Positions 9,786 through 20,776 of a stretch of 64,000 nt of DNA are shown piece after piece. The DNA comes from Adiantum capillus-veneris. Lineage: Eukaryota; Streptophyta; Polypodiopsida; Polypodiales; Pteridaceae. The translations under genes and the position numbers were made by a program. Under the pieces are notes generated by a model. The model ran no database searches. It saw only the letters and a list, made by a program, of their open reading frames with translations, and was not told the origin of the DNA. The first letter of the stretch is position 1, and each line of letters starts with the position of its first letter. The stretch covers positions 3,415,001-3,479,000 of the forward strand of contig CM043963.1 of NCBI GenBank assembly GCA_014529385.2, written 5' to 3'.

Positions 9786-11930
9786 GTGCCTTAATGATGA
9801 ATGCTCGGAATCACGTTACTGCTCTAGTGGATCTTTCGAATCAGGTTCTCAGCCTCCTTGGCTTTGTTGGCAAGCAGCCAATCAACGTTCTTGTGGACAG
9901 TGGGTGTTCTACTAATTTCGTCAGCACATCTTTGATTACTAAATTGCGCCTTCAAACTCAACCTAGTGAGGCAGCTTACCAAGTAGAACTTGCTGATGGT
10001 TCCTTCCTCAAGTGCAATAAAAGGATTGAAAAGCTGGATTTTCAGATACAGGATTACCAAGATCAGCTTGGTTTTTCAGTTATGCCCTTGTCACATTACG
10101 ACTTGATCCTTGGCCAATCTTGGTTATTTCAGTATAATCCAATAATCAGTTTCAGAGATCACTCAATTCGGCTCTTTCACAAGCAACAGGAAATAGAGCT
10201 TCGTGGTCTTTTCAATGCCAAACCCATTATATTGGTTTCTGCTTTACAAATCAAACGGCTGGTTCGAAAACGTGATTGTGCTACTGTCTTAATCATGTTA
10301 AGAGATGCTAAACCCGGTGCAGAAGAAGCAGAAGTTAAATCCTCCTCAAATATTGCCTATTTGCAGCAACCCTTCTTTCAACCACATTTGGACTTGTTTC
10401 CCGACGAGCTACCAACAACTTTGCCTCCTCGGCGTCCCGTGGATCATCCCATTGATTTGATCCCCGGTCAACCTCCACCAATTCGAGCCCCTTATCGAGT
10501 TTCATACTCAGAGTCTCAAGAGATACATCGGCAGCTAGAAGATTTGTTGGATAAAGGTCATATTCGCCCAAGCAAAAGTCCCTTTGGAGCTCCTGTTCTG
10601 TTGGTCAAAAAGAAAGATGGATCTATGCGTCTTTGCATCGACTATCGTGCTTTGAATAAGTTGACGATCAAAAACAAGTTTCCCTTGCCTCGCATTGACG
10701 AGTTATTTGATCAGTTACTGGGAGCAAAGATCTACTCCAAAAATTGATCTAAAATCAGGGTATCACCAAATTCGAATTCGCATGGGTGATGAGTACAAGA
10801 CAGCTTTTCGCACAAAGTATGGTCACTATGAATTTCTGGTATTACCATTCGGGTCAACCAATGCCCCGGCCTCTTTCATGACGCTGATGAACGAAATATT
10901 CGGACCATACTTGGACAAGTTCGTGATCGTGTATTTGGATGACATTTTAGTTTTCAGTCGAACGATGGCTGATCACAAGGAACATTTGAAGCTTGTCTTC
11001 CAAGTTTTGCGAACCAATGTGCTATACATCAATAAGAAGAAAAGTGATTTCTTCAAGAATCAGGTGGAATACCTTGGTCACATTATTTCTGCCAGTGGCG
11101 TTGCAGTCGATCCCAAGAAAATACAGGTCATAGTGGATTGGCCTTTACCGCTCACCATCTCAGATGTGCGCTCCTTTTTGGGACTTGCAAACTTTTATCA
11201 TACCAAGGTCCACAAATTCTCCGACATTGCAGCTCCTTTGACAGAGCTTACCAAGCAAGATAAACTTCAATGGACTGAAGAAGCAGAACAATCGTTCAAA
11301 GCCCTTAAACATGCCTTGACGACAACTCCAGTTTTGGCTATTGCAGATCCTACTCAACCTTTTCAGGTCATGACCGATGCGTCAGATCGTGCTTCAGGAG
11401 GTGTTCTTATGCAGAATGAGCGTGTCATTGCTTTTGATAGCCGCAAATTTTCAGCCATACAAATGAGATACCCAGTTTATGACAAGGAATTTTTAGCCAT
11501 TGTTCATGCTTACCGCACTAAAACATTATCTTCTTGGCGCAGATTCCGTGGTGCAGACAGATCATCAATCATTGACATACATTTTTACTCAACCGGTGAT
11601 GAATCCTCGTCAAGGACGATGGGTTGAGTTCTTGGCAAATTTTCATATGATTATTCAATACGTGCCAAGCCTTGCAAATGCAGCTGCAGATGCCTTAAGC
11701 CGTCTTCCTCGAGCCATCAACTTTGCCATTTCCGGTGTGCAGATGGAAATACCTGCTTGTTTCAAGCATGAGTATTTGACAGATCGAGATTTTGGGAATG
11801 CATTTCAAGCCCTTAAATCATCTACTCCGACTCCTGCAGAAATGAATATGTTCGCAACTTACACCATTGTCAATGACTTGCTGTATTACAAATTCGATTG
11901 GGATCATGGGAAGAGTATTTGCCACTTGTA
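9644..11930 (+). pseudogene. pol: Element 3 pol: protease, reverse transcriptase, RNase H (frameshifted)
   Basis: Three overlapping frames together encode an aspartic protease ([11 protein letters not shown] catalytic block; ILGQSWL), RT ([43 protein letters not shown], catalytic YLDD in [11 protein letters not shown]) and RNase H ([43 protein letters not shown]). One extra A in an A-run at about 10738-10742 shifts the frame inside RT. A second shift near 11505 splits RNase H. After RNase H the frame runs into LLYYKFD and then meets the integrase deletion near 11897. Motif order is that of Ty3/gypsy. It cannot make functional pol as it stands. Confidence 0.85.
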
Positions 11931-12617
11931 GAGTTCGCATACAATAACTCTATCCATTCAGTAACTGGCATGACTCCATTCCAAGCATCTTATGGGCATA
12001 CTCCTCTTATACCGACAAACTTTGTTCTTCAACACAAAGTAGCTCTAGCAGATCAGTTGGTTCAAGAAATGCAAGATGTACTTATTCAAGTACGTGACAA
12101 GTTGGTTCATGTCCAACAAAAGTACCAGAAACAAGCCAATAAACATAGACGACATGCAGATTTCCAAGAGGGAGATTTGGTTTTATTATATGTAGCACCT
12201 CATCGCTACAAAACTGTGAAATCGGTCTTTCCAAAGTTGCGCCCTCGCTTCTATGGACCTTTCAAAATAATCAAGAAGTACTCAGTTGTCAGTTACAAGT
12301 TGGAACTTCCACTCTCATGGGGAAAACTTCATCCAACTTTCCACATTTCTTGGCTCAAACAATACATACAAGGAGATTCGCCAATTCCAGACTTATCTTC
12401 TTATGTGCCAAAAATTGAAGATGAACACATAATTCTTGTTCCAGAAAAGATTCTTGATGTAAGACAAAAAGAAACAAGACGAAAGATCACAACAGAATTT
12501 CTTGTCAAGTGGATGGATCTTGATGAGTCAGACTCAACTTGGCAGACGGATGAAGATATGCAGCAGTACCCAAACCTCCTTCAAGAATTCTTTGAAAAGC
12601 GGAAGACTTTCATCTAA
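11898..12617 (+). pseudogene. Element 3 integrase remnant and chromodomain
   Basis: The ORF starts abruptly near the end of the integrase catalytic core (LPLVEFAYNNSIHSVTGMTPF). The HHCC zinc domain and most of the core, with the first two acidic catalytic residues, are missing, so several hundred bases were deleted at the junction near 11890-11905. The rest is the integrase C-terminal region (FQEGDLVLL; KLRPRFYGPFKII; LHPTFHISWLKQY) and a C-terminal chromodomain-like module (VPEKILDVRQ, FLVKWMDLDESDSTW, about residues 180-235). Chromodomains of this family are thought to guide insertion to chromatin marks. Confidence 0.8.
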
Positions 12618-12647
12618 ACACGGGGTTTTAATGTAAATGGGAGGGAA

Positions 12648-13080
12648 TGTCACGATTGTGACTTGTTACACTCTTCTTGATTCATTACAGATACAGATGC
12701 GAAGTGTGACTAACCCAGGAGGACTCCTGTTCTCGAATGGTCACACCCCTTCGCCCAAAAGACATACCTCTTCACCAAAAGCCACACTCCTTCGACGATT
12801 GGTCACACCCCTTCACCATACGGATGCGACTCTTCACCCAATGGTTGTAGCTCTTCGCCGAAAGGATGTGTCTTTTCGCCTAAAGTCATGTCTCTTCACA
12901 AAGAGACATGCCTCTCCACTGATGACTATTCAATTCCTATAAAAGGAACCCTTGTATCACACTTTCAATCAATCAAACACAGAGTCTTCTAAGTCTTGTT
13001 CTAAGTTCAGTTTCAGTTTCTTAAGTCTTAATCATGAGTTTAAGTACTTAATTAAGGATTAGCGACTAGAATCCTTTACA
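12648..13080 (+). repeat. Element 3 3' LTR (433 bp)
   Basis: It is preceded by the polypurine tract AAATGGGAGGGAA (12635-12647) and followed by the GGAAG duplication. It has the same ends as the 5' LTR and a TATA box at 12938-12944. Confidence 0.9.
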
Positions 13081-13085
13081 GGAAG

Positions 13086-13705
13086 TATTATGTGTTCGCA
13101 TGATTGATACGCACGCATTGTTCAAATGTTTCATTCGTGATCGTTTCCTGTATTTTACTCACCGTCGTTATGTGATCCCTTTTCCTAGGCATGACATATT
13201 GTACGTTGAGCACGTTTCTCTCATGAATGAGCACAAATGTATGCGGATTTTTCATGAAAAACTGAAAAGTATGTATGTAAGGAAGTCAAATTCCATGTCT
13301 CTTCCTTGGCATGACATAGTTTCCGAACGAGCACATGAAAGTATGAGCACCAAGCGTGGGCATTTCCGTTGTGATTTGTCACAATTGATTGCTCTAGATC
13401 ATAAGAAAAAGATTCGATCTCATTGTTTGCATGTGTTTGATGAACGGGTTGTCACTCCGTCTCTATGTTCATCTACATTGCATGCACATTCTTTTAGGAA
13501 GCCAAGATTTTTTCCCTTCACTTTACATGGAATGGGTATGTTCATGGTTTTGTCTTGGAAATGGTTTCAAGAATTTTCAGCCATGGAGATTCTTGAAGAT
13601 AGAAGAAGCATGACTCTCGACGCAGTTGAAGCATCGAAGGAGCCACAGAAGACTGTCGCTTTCGACGCGGCCCAAAGAAGCAAGCGTTGCAGACCTTTAT
13701 GAAGT
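13086..13705 (+). pseudogene. N2 ORF, 3' part after the element 3 insertion
   Basis: It continues the 6008-6668 ORF and aligns with N1 about 1310-1920. Recognisable shared blocks are DTHALFKCFIRDRFLYF, YVIPFPRHDILYVEHVSL, ERAHESMSTK and LHGMGMFMVLSWKWFQEF. No domain is recognised. Here CGA (13415-13417) is intact where N1 has TGA. The final frame differs from N1 because of a 4-base indel. In an alternative frame 13626-13835 reads VADLYEVQVPHDPHIRVG and on, which may be the original C-terminus. Confidence 0.55.
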
Positions 13706-13835
13706 TCAAGTACCGCACGACCCACACATCAGAGTGGGCCGGCGAAGAGTCCCTTCCAGGATTCCGGATGCTATTGGCGATCTCGCTCGACGCCATACAG
13801 TTCGGTATCAGTACCTCACTTTGAAAAGGAGGGGA

Positions 13836-15020
13836 TGTCATGTGACACATCCAACCCTATGTGTCCGTGGACAAGCTACAGCATGATCAGGGTTCAGTCA
13901 GACCAGTCAGTCTAGATTAGAAGTAATCTGGGACTTTTTGTGAGTCTATTCGTAGACCGTGCATGCCCAGTCACTTAGCATAGATGCATATCCTCTGATT
14001 GCACACAGCATGATCATCAGTATTCTCTTCAGAATCCATCAGATTCAGTGAGGGGAATTTTCCAGTGCATTTAGCCTATTTTCCCTATTTTTGGTATTTT
14101 TCACTTATTATTTTTAAGTGACTTTCCAACAAAAGTAGGTGGGGCAATTTTGCTAAGTTAATATATAAGCAAACCCAAGTTAGCACTTTCTGGTAGAAGA
14201 GGCAGCAACAGCTCCCCGCTCAACAAGCACCTTCTCAGCAAGAACCCATCAACCCTAGCCTTTGCAGATTCTCTCTCCAAGCCCCTAGCGTTTTTGGACA
14301 TCATCAGCAGTACCTCCCCATACCTAGCGTTTTTCATCTCCATCAGCACCTCTCTCAGGCTTTGGCGTTTTTCACCTTTGCAGACATCGCCACACGCACA
14401 GACCCCTAGCGTTTTACTAACGCTACAGATCAGTTCCAGATTTGCCAGCGATTTGCTAACGCTACCACAGCCATCAACGTTTTTTGTTTTCAGCCTGAAT
14501 CGCATCAGAAGGTCAGCGTTTTCAGCCCTATTGGACAGTAGCAGATTCAGCCCTAGAAGCATTGCAGAAGACCCCCATTTTCAGCCTATAAAAACACAAC
14601 CAAAACGGTCATTTTCAGCCACCGAAACAGTCCCCAAATTCAGCAGATAGAAGACCACAGATTTCAGCCGTAAAGTCATCGTCGTCATCACCGTCGTCGT
14701 CGTCGGCATAGTCCAAGTTGCATCAGTCCATTGCATACGCATTGTACCACTTTGTGCAATTATAAGTAGACCACTCTCGCCGACAAGAGTGGGGCCTTTG
14801 GAGGAGGGTTTACGTCTCTCGTGTCGTATCTCTCTTCTCTCTCTATCTCTTAGTCTCATACACTTGCACACACAGTGTCCATTCACTTTGTTTGTGATCA
14901 TAGCATTCTCTCATTAAGAACGGAAGATTATACCTTCCATAAGAACTAAAAGGAACCTTGAGCAAAATATGGATCACTCATCTGAGCAAAGCGCAAACAT
15001 TCATTCCGCTGCACCTTACA
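13836..15020 (+). repeat. N2 3' LTR (1185 bp)
   Basis: TGTCATGTGACAC to CA, preceded by the same polypurine tract as N1 (13820-13835) and followed by TTGTA (15021-15025). TATA box at 14162-14168; the AGCGTTTT/TTTTCAGCC-rich stretch is conserved. Confidence 0.9.
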
Positions 15021-15238
15021 TTGTACTTGATGAACTTCAATTTCTTTACTCGCTTTTTTTTTGGGAGAACTGAATGATGGATGAAGGTCGAATATGTTTT
15101 GACCTCAACAAAAGAACGCCAACATTTTCTCCACACTCATGCCGATTGCTTTTCAGAGGGCCTGCCAGGCGAGTCACCATCCGCTCGTCCTACTATTGAT
15201 CTGATACCTGGAAGCACACCACCGAACCGGCCACCTTA
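15021..15238 (+). pseudogene. Element 0 fragment 2: protease-RT linker
   Basis: This 218-base island of element 0 lies between N2 and element 2. Around 15105-15240 it reads ERQHFLHTHADCFSEGLPG, then IDLIPGSTPPNRPPY. This is the conserved linker before RT (compare AIDLVPGCSPPNKPPYRV in element 2). It joins directly, in sense, to TPYHVSRAQNKEI after the second TSD at 23936. CCTTA at 15234-15238 is the left target duplication of element 2. Confidence 0.8.
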
Positions 15239-16714
15239 TGAAACCGGCCTGTTCAATCCAAAAAGGGCGGTAGACTTTACTTTAAACCTTGATTTAGCTT
15301 TCACCCATTATTAGTCGTCTATTTTAACTGTACTTTCAAGACACAACAAAGGGGAGAGGGATACAGGCTGCTAGATTGCACCTGTATGAGTAGACGGACA
15401 CCAGATTGGCCCCTAACTTAGGCGCCCCTTTCGGTATTTCTTTATTATTCAACAGAGGGAATAAACGTTGTGGTTCCTACAAGCTGCCCCGCACAAACTC
15501 GGCTGAATTTCCACTGTTCCAGCCCGATTTCGGCAGCATAACTGTACTAGAACCCTTCACGGTCAGTATTCCTACGCATTGACTGACTTTCCCGACGCAT
15601 ACGGGCACTTTGCAAAACCTGGCGAGAATCTGCAGCACGCTGAATTCTCTGTTTTCAGCCCTGAAAATGCGCCAGATCGCCTGTACAGCGGTCCCCTTGC
15701 GTCCCCGAACCTCCTGGGGGTATTAGGGTCCGTTTAGGGCCAAAACCCTAAACCTGCAAAAATACACAGCAGGCTGTAATTTGCTGTTTCGGGCTCCGTT
15801 TCGCGTGCCGGTCGCATCCCTAGCAAGTCCTCGAGCTCCCGCACCTGTAGGGCTACTTGCCCTTTGAATCGGACGAGATTTCTGGCGTGAAACCTCTCCG
15901 AATTCACCTGTACCTGCGGGGGGATTAGCTGCTAGCTAATCCAGTACCTATGCAAGAGGCTCTTGCCTCGGCAATCGCGCATGAACCCACACAACTGTAC
16001 ATTGGTCAAATGAAGAGCCCACTAGAGGGGCATAACATACTGCCAAAGGGGAGAGAGAGGGCAGTGCGTAGCGTGCAGGGCATCACTCCTGGCACCGCAT
16101 TGTGCATAAGAGGGAAAGCAAGCACTCCATAGCTCTTAACCTGTGACAAAATCAGCAAATGAGCCCTTCTTCCCTTCAAATTCAGCGCCAACTCCTTCTT
16201 GCATTGGAAACTGCACCAGAATGTGCCACTTGGCACATTTACAAGCATTTTCCCGTTTCGGGGTTGCCGCCTAAAAATATCCCAACCGGTTGCCCAGTTG
16301 ACTTCACGGCAGAGTAAGAAAATGTTCCCTTTGTCATTCCGGAGGTAATGACGCCAACACATTTTCAGGTCCCAAAATAGCAGTTCCCTAAATTTTAGGA
16401 GATGCTGCCATTATATCTTTCTAGGTCATCCGACCCTCTTTGTACACTACGGCCACATCCAAAACTGAAATGTAGCCTCTGTAGCAAAGGATTCCACTTT
16501 GGCTAGTCAATGACCCCACTTGGCTAACCATAGTCCTTGTCCAACCTTAGTGCTCTCTTGCCCTCAGGCCTGGACTCCCTCTGGACAGTTCCACACTAGC
16601 TATGCAATGCAGGGCAGTTAGATTTCCCGAGGGGTGTTTCCAAAATGTGAAAGTAAATAGATAATAAGAAAGAAATCAACAAAAAGGATAGATAGTAGTC
16701 ACACGCTGGTGACA
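15239..16714 (-). repeat. Element 2 3' LTR
   Basis: In element sense it opens TGTCACCAGCGTG and ends GGCCGGTTTCA. It contains an AGGGTTTTGGCCCTAAA-type telomere-like stretch near 15726-15755. ORFs inside it are short and also present in the other LTR; none looks coding. Confidence 0.93.
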
Positions 16715-16730
16715 TACCCCCCTCTTGAAA
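16715..16730 (-). other. Polypurine tract of element 2
   Basis: On the minus strand a TTTCAAGAGGGGGGTA tract abuts the LTR start. Element 0 has a very similar tract at 27070-27085, which supports kinship of the two elements. Confidence 0.8.
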
Positions 16731-17287
16731 TCTCAAACGTCCTCGTTTGCATCTATGTCGTACATGCTTACTGTCAACACTGATGTATTCAACACCTGTC
16801 AACACATATACGACACATACATGCTCATTGTCAACCCTGGTGTATTCAACACCTCGTCGACTCATGTATTGCTTACGTGTGAACCCTGTCCCAATGACAT
16901 AGTGGTAGCTTCGCACTCTGCCATTGCTTTGAGTCACTAACGTTCCAATGACAAAATGGTAGCTGCACATTTTGCCACTGTCTTATAGTACACGTTGGAT
17001 CCCGTAACACTTTCGAGCATATCCAAACCGACAGTTTAAGAATGCAGTTACACATGTACTCTTTAATAGAAGCAATCACTGTATCCTTGACAAACTGACA
17101 AGAAATACTCACTTCTATAGCACCAACCAAACTTTTGGACATTCCATAAGAGCAATTGCCAAACTGACAATCTGTACAGCTCTAACATTCATGTAACAGG
17201 TATTTGATTTGAGCTCACTTTAAATACCATGTACATCATTTGTCTCAGAAGCCATTGTCAGACTGACAATCCATTTAGCTTTGAAAC
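16731..17287 (-). other. Element 2 3' untranslated region with diverged direct repeats
   Basis: No gene. Two diverged direct repeats occur: a CTTACTGTCAACACTGATG-like block at about 16768 and again at about 16824 on the plus strand, and a CAATGACATAGTGGTAGCT-like block at about 16892 and 16947. Short ACTGACAAT words recur between 17090 and 17270. Confidence 0.5.
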
Positions 17288-20200
17288 TCAAGGGGTCAAG
17301 GTAGGTTGCAAATCGAAGGCTTCCAGGTAAAGTGATAACACAGTTGGTGACTCTGCAAGTTCACCTTCTTCCATCCACTTAGCATCCATTGGTGGATAGT
17401 TTCTGAACTTTACCAAGTAACGCCTAGCAACCTTGCCTTTCACTTTTCTTTCTTTGTGTGCCAAAATCTGTTCAGGGACCAAGATCTCGTCAAGTTCCTC
17501 GACTTCCGGCTGATCTTCAGCTGGCATATCTTCTGGCACATCACCCACATAGGGTCTGAGAAGACTCACATGAAACGCATTGTGAATCTTCCAACTGTCA
17601 GGCAATTTCAGCCTATATGCAACATCACTGATTATGTCGCACACTTGAAAAGGCCCATAGTAACGCATGCTAAGCTTTGGAAAGAGTCTTTCCTTGCCCT
17701 TCATCTTCTTTAACCTTGCCTTTTCAAAGCGTAAAAGCACCCAATCACCAAGTGAATATACCACTTCACGACGGTGACGATCAGCTGCTTTCTTTTGCTT
17801 TGCCTGAGTCCTTTCTAAGGCCACTTTGACCTTCTTGTACATTTCATCCATGTCTTGAACATACTTATCTGCTTCAAATATCTTGTCCTTTGTATGCAGT
17901 ATGGGAGGAACTTTCTTGCCACCTTCAACTATCTCAAAAGGTGCCTTGCCAGTTGATGAATGCACTGTATTATTGTATGCATACTCCACCAATGACAAAT
18001 ACTGCTCCCACTTTCCTTTATGCTCTGACACATAGCACTTCAGCAGATCTAGGACAGTAGAATTTGCCTCTTCTGACTGCCCATCTGTTTGAGGATGAAA
18101 TGACGAAGAGAATTTGAGCGTGGTACCCATATTCTCAAACAAGCCTTTCCAGAACAAACTAGTCATGCGTGGATCACGGTCGCTAATAATCGACTGTGGC
18201 ATGCCATGATACTTGAAAATATTGCTCATAAACAAGCGTGCCATCTGATCTGGCTTTATCTTCTTCCTGACAGGAATAAAATGAGCCTGTTTGCTGAATC
18301 TGCAAATAATGGTCCAAATACCATCGTTTCCTGTCTGCGTTTTCGGAAGATCAAAGATAAAATCCATAGCAATACTTTCCCATGGTTTATCTGGAATAGG
18401 TAGTGGTTGCAATAACCCTGGTGCCTTTTGCCTGTCAAACTTGACCTTTTGGCATATTAGGCATTCTCGCACAAAGGCATCCACATCCCTTCTCAATGTA
18501 GGCCAATAGAAGAATGTCTCTACCGCTTTAACTGTAGCATCGATACCACGATGCCCTGCATACGGTGGGACATGACTCTCTTCCATAATTTTGCGTCGCA
18601 ATGGCTTTGTGACACACAATCTGCCATGCATCATCATGAACCCGTCTTTAAGAAGATAGTGTTCATGCCGTTGTCCATCCATTAGTTGCTCGAAGACCCT
18701 TGCAAAATCTTCATCATTTGCATACTGTTCTCTCATATCATCAAGTTCATGATAATAAGAAATCGACACAGCTGAAATTTGTGGCTTCCTTGACAAGGCA
18801 TCAGCCACAACGTTCTTCTTGCCTTCCACATGCACAATCTGAAAATGGAACATGGACAAGATATTTGCCCATCGCATATGCTTTTCAGATAACTTTGTCT
18901 GTGTCAAGAAGTATCGCAAGGTCTGATGGTCCGTTTGGACAACGAAATCTGCACCTAGCAGGTAGTGTTTCCAACTTAAGAGCGCATGAATCACAGCCAG
19001 TAACTCTTTCTCATAGACCTGCATGGTCATCTCTGGCCCTTGCAAAATTCTGCTCTCATAGGCTACTACCCTGCCATCTTGCATTAGCACAGCACCAATG
19101 CTACTACCGCAGGCATCACACTGGACCACAAATGACTTCCTAAGATCTGGCAACACAATGACTGGATCCGAAGTCATCTTTTCCTTTAAGAGATTAAAAG
19201 CTGAAATCTCTTTTTGTGTCCATCTAAAGGTGACTGCCTTCTTTTGAAGAGCATGTAAAGGTGAAGCAATCTCAGCAAAATTTCGGATAAACCTTCTGTA
19301 ATAGGAGCATAGTCCCAAGAAGCTTCGGACATCATGCACCGTCTTCAAATTTGGCCATGACTTGATCGCTTCAACTTTTGCAGGATCCATTCTGACACCA
19401 TCCTTTGAGACAATGTGTCCCAGAAAGTGAATCTCTTCCAGAAAAAACTCACTTTTCTTTGCATTGATGAGCAACCTATGACTGCGTAGCTCTTTGAACA
19501 CAATGGCCAAGTGATGCCTATGCTCCTCTTCATTCTTTGAGTAGACTATCATGTCATCAAAGAATGTACCAACAAACTGCTGGTGTGGACGGAAAATTCT
19601 GTCCATCATCCTATTGAACGTAGCAGGAGCATTTGTGAGACCAAAGGGCATCACTAAAAATTCGTAAAGGCCAAACGTTGTTCTAAAAGCAGTCTTGTGC
19701 ACATCCTCTGATCTAATGCGGATCTGATGGTACCCACTCTTTAGATCTATCCTGCTAAACATAGCTGCTCCTTCTAATTTGTCCATAATATCATCAATTC
19801 TAGGTATAGGGAACCTATTCTTGATGGTATTCTTGTTCAGTGCACGGTAGTCGATGCACATACGCCATGAGCCATCCTTTTTTTGCACCAACAATACTGG
19901 AGAACAAAATGGAGATGAACTGGGCTGAATCAGCCCCTTTTCTAACAGCTCCTGTACTTGGCCCATTATCTCTTTCTGCTGAGCCGCACTAACCCTGTAC
20001 GGAGGCTTGTTTGGTGGGCTACAGCCTGGCACCAAATCTATCGCATGGTCCTCGGGTCTCTCTGGCGGTAATTGAGACGGTAATGAATCGGAAAAACAGT
20101 CACTATACTGTTGTAAAAACATTGACCTTTCTTTATCTAGCACAGATAAATTTGATTCATCACAATCTGACACTTCACGTGCAAAAACCAAGTACGCAGA

Positions 20201-20692
20201 AAGATGCTTTTTCATTACAGAAGTAATAGCAGAAGCTGATACAGTAGGAATAGACTCCCCTTTAAGCTTTACATCCAGAATGTGAGTCTTTCCCCTGCTC
20301 TGTACAGTGATCTTTTTGTTGTAGGCATCCATGATTCCCTGTACACGAAACAACCAAGGAATACCTAACAACACATCACATCCGTCCAGTGGCATGATGT
20401 AAAATTCTTCAGCATCTACATAGGACTGGATATGTAGACGCAACTTTCCAATGATGGGTGTCACAGCCTCTGTATGGCCAGGACATGCCAAACCTGCCTC
20501 TGCTGTATACCCCATCTCTTCAGGTCTGATTCCCAACTTTGAAGCCAATTCTGGGGAAATAAAGTTGGCTTTGGCACCTGGATCAAAGAAGATAAGCACT
20601 GTTTGATCCCTAACCTTTCCCCATGCTCTGCAAAGCTCACTTGCATCTGAATTTGGCTTGTCGCCCACCATATCTGGCACTAGACCAGCCAT
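17288..20692 (-). CDS. pol: Pol polyprotein of element 2 (protease-RT-RNase H-integrase-chromodomain)
   Basis: 1134 residues from the first Met after the gag stop, without interruption. Domains in order: aspartic protease (about 30-120; FFDPGAKANFI, with D-P-G where D-S/T-G is usual; GCDVLLGIPW), RT (about 225-435; [22 protein letters not shown], catalytic FFDD in VGTFFDDMIVYS), RNase H (about 520-635; VVQCDACGSSIGAVL, TDHQTL, ADALSRKP), integrase (about 700-925; HHCC zinc finger with CLICQ, then acidic residues in MDFIFDLP and SDRDPRM and the following EEANS block), and a C-terminal chromodomain-like module (about 1068-1125; ILVPEQILAHK, RRYLVKFRNYP). The natural product is probably a Gag-Pol fusion, since the same frame is open up to the TAG at 20777-20779. 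Confidence 0.93.
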   Translation of the reverse strand: MAGLVPDMVGDKPNSDASELCRAWGKVRDQTVLIFFDPGAKANFISPELASKLGIRPEEMGYTAEAGLACPGHTEAVTPIIGKLRLHIQSYVDAEEFYIMPLDGCDVLLGIPWLFRVQGIMDAYNKKITVQSRGKTHILDVKLKGESIPTVSASAITSVMKKHLSAYLVFAREVSDCDESNLSVLDKERSMFLQQYSDCFSDSLPSQLPPERPEDHAIDLVPGCSPPNKPPYRVSAAQQKEIMGQVQELLEKGLIQPSSSPFCSPVLLVQKKDGSWRMCIDYRALNKNTIKNRFPIPRIDDIMDKLEGAAMFSRIDLKSGYHQIRIRSEDVHKTAFRTTFGLYEFLVMPFGLTNAPATFNRMMDRIFRPHQQFVGTFFDDMIVYSKNEEEHRHHLAIVFKELRSHRLLINAKKSEFFLEEIHFLGHIVSKDGVRMDPAKVEAIKSWPNLKTVHDVRSFLGLCSYYRRFIRNFAEIASPLHALQKKAVTFRWTQKEISAFNLLKEKMTSDPVIVLPDLRKSFVVQCDACGSSIGAVLMQDGRVVAYESRILQGPEMTMQVYEKELLAVIHALLSWKHYLLGADFVVQTDHQTLRYFLTQTKLSEKHMRWANILSMFHFQIVHVEGKKNVVADALSRKPQISAVSISYYHELDDMREQYANDEDFARVFEQLMDGQRHEHYLLKDGFMMMHGRLCVTKPLRRKIMEESHVPPYAGHRGIDATVKAVETFFYWPTLRRDVDAFVRECLICQKVKFDRQKAPGLLQPLPIPDKPWESIAMDFIFDLPKTQTGNDGIWTIICRFSKQAHFIPVRKKIKPDQMARLFMSNIFKYHGMPQSIISDRDPRMTSLFWKGLFENMGTTLKFSSSFHPQTDGQSEEANSTVLDLLKCYVSEHKGKWEQYLSLVEYAYNNTVHSSTGKAPFEIVEGGKKVPPILHTKDKIFEADKYVQDMDEMYKKVKVALERTQAKQKKAADRHRREVVYSLGDWVLLRFEKARLKKMKGKERLFPKLSMRYYGPFQVCDIISDVAYRLKLPDSWKIHNAFHVSLLRPYVGDVPEDMPAEDQPEVEELDEILVPEQILAHKERKVKGKVARRYLVKFRNYPPMDAKWMEEGELAESPTVLSLYLEAFDLQPTLTP

Positions 20693-20776
20693 GGGCTTCT
20701 TTCCCTTCCTGTCCTCCTTGTCTTCAGAATCAGCTGGCCTTTTCTTTGTAGGACAGTTGTAAGCAATGTGGCCAGG

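Larger units (their letters stand above)
6669..13080 (+). mobile_element. Element 3: Ty3/gypsy chromovirus nested in N2
   Basis: The LTRs are 6669-7143 and 12648-13080, TG to CA, flanked by GGAAG (6664-6668 and 13081-13085). A tRNA-iMet PBS follows the 5' LTR and a PPT precedes the 3' LTR. Order: extra proline-rich ORF, gag, protease, RT, RNase H, truncated integrase, chromodomain. The target is the N2 ORF, whose coding sequence continues on both sides. Frameshifts and the integrase deletion make it non-autonomous now. Confidence 0.9.
4398..15020 (+). mobile_element. N2: pol-less LTR retrotransposon containing nested element 3
   Basis: LTRs at 4398-5571 and 13836-15020 both run TG to CA. TTGTA flanks the element on both sides (4393-4397 and 15021-15025). 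Removing element 3 (6669-13080) and one TSD copy leaves about 4.2 kb with an internal region near 1.85 kb. That region holds a tRNA-iMet-type PBS, a leader, one ORF of unknown type and a PPT, with no pol domain. It is inserted in element 0, whose protease continues on both sides. Confidence 0.9.

Noticed and set aside
15950-16362. Short ORFs in the element 2 LTRs (repeated at 23171-23583)
   Set aside because: They are inside the LTR, duplicated with it, and show no domain or codon signal.
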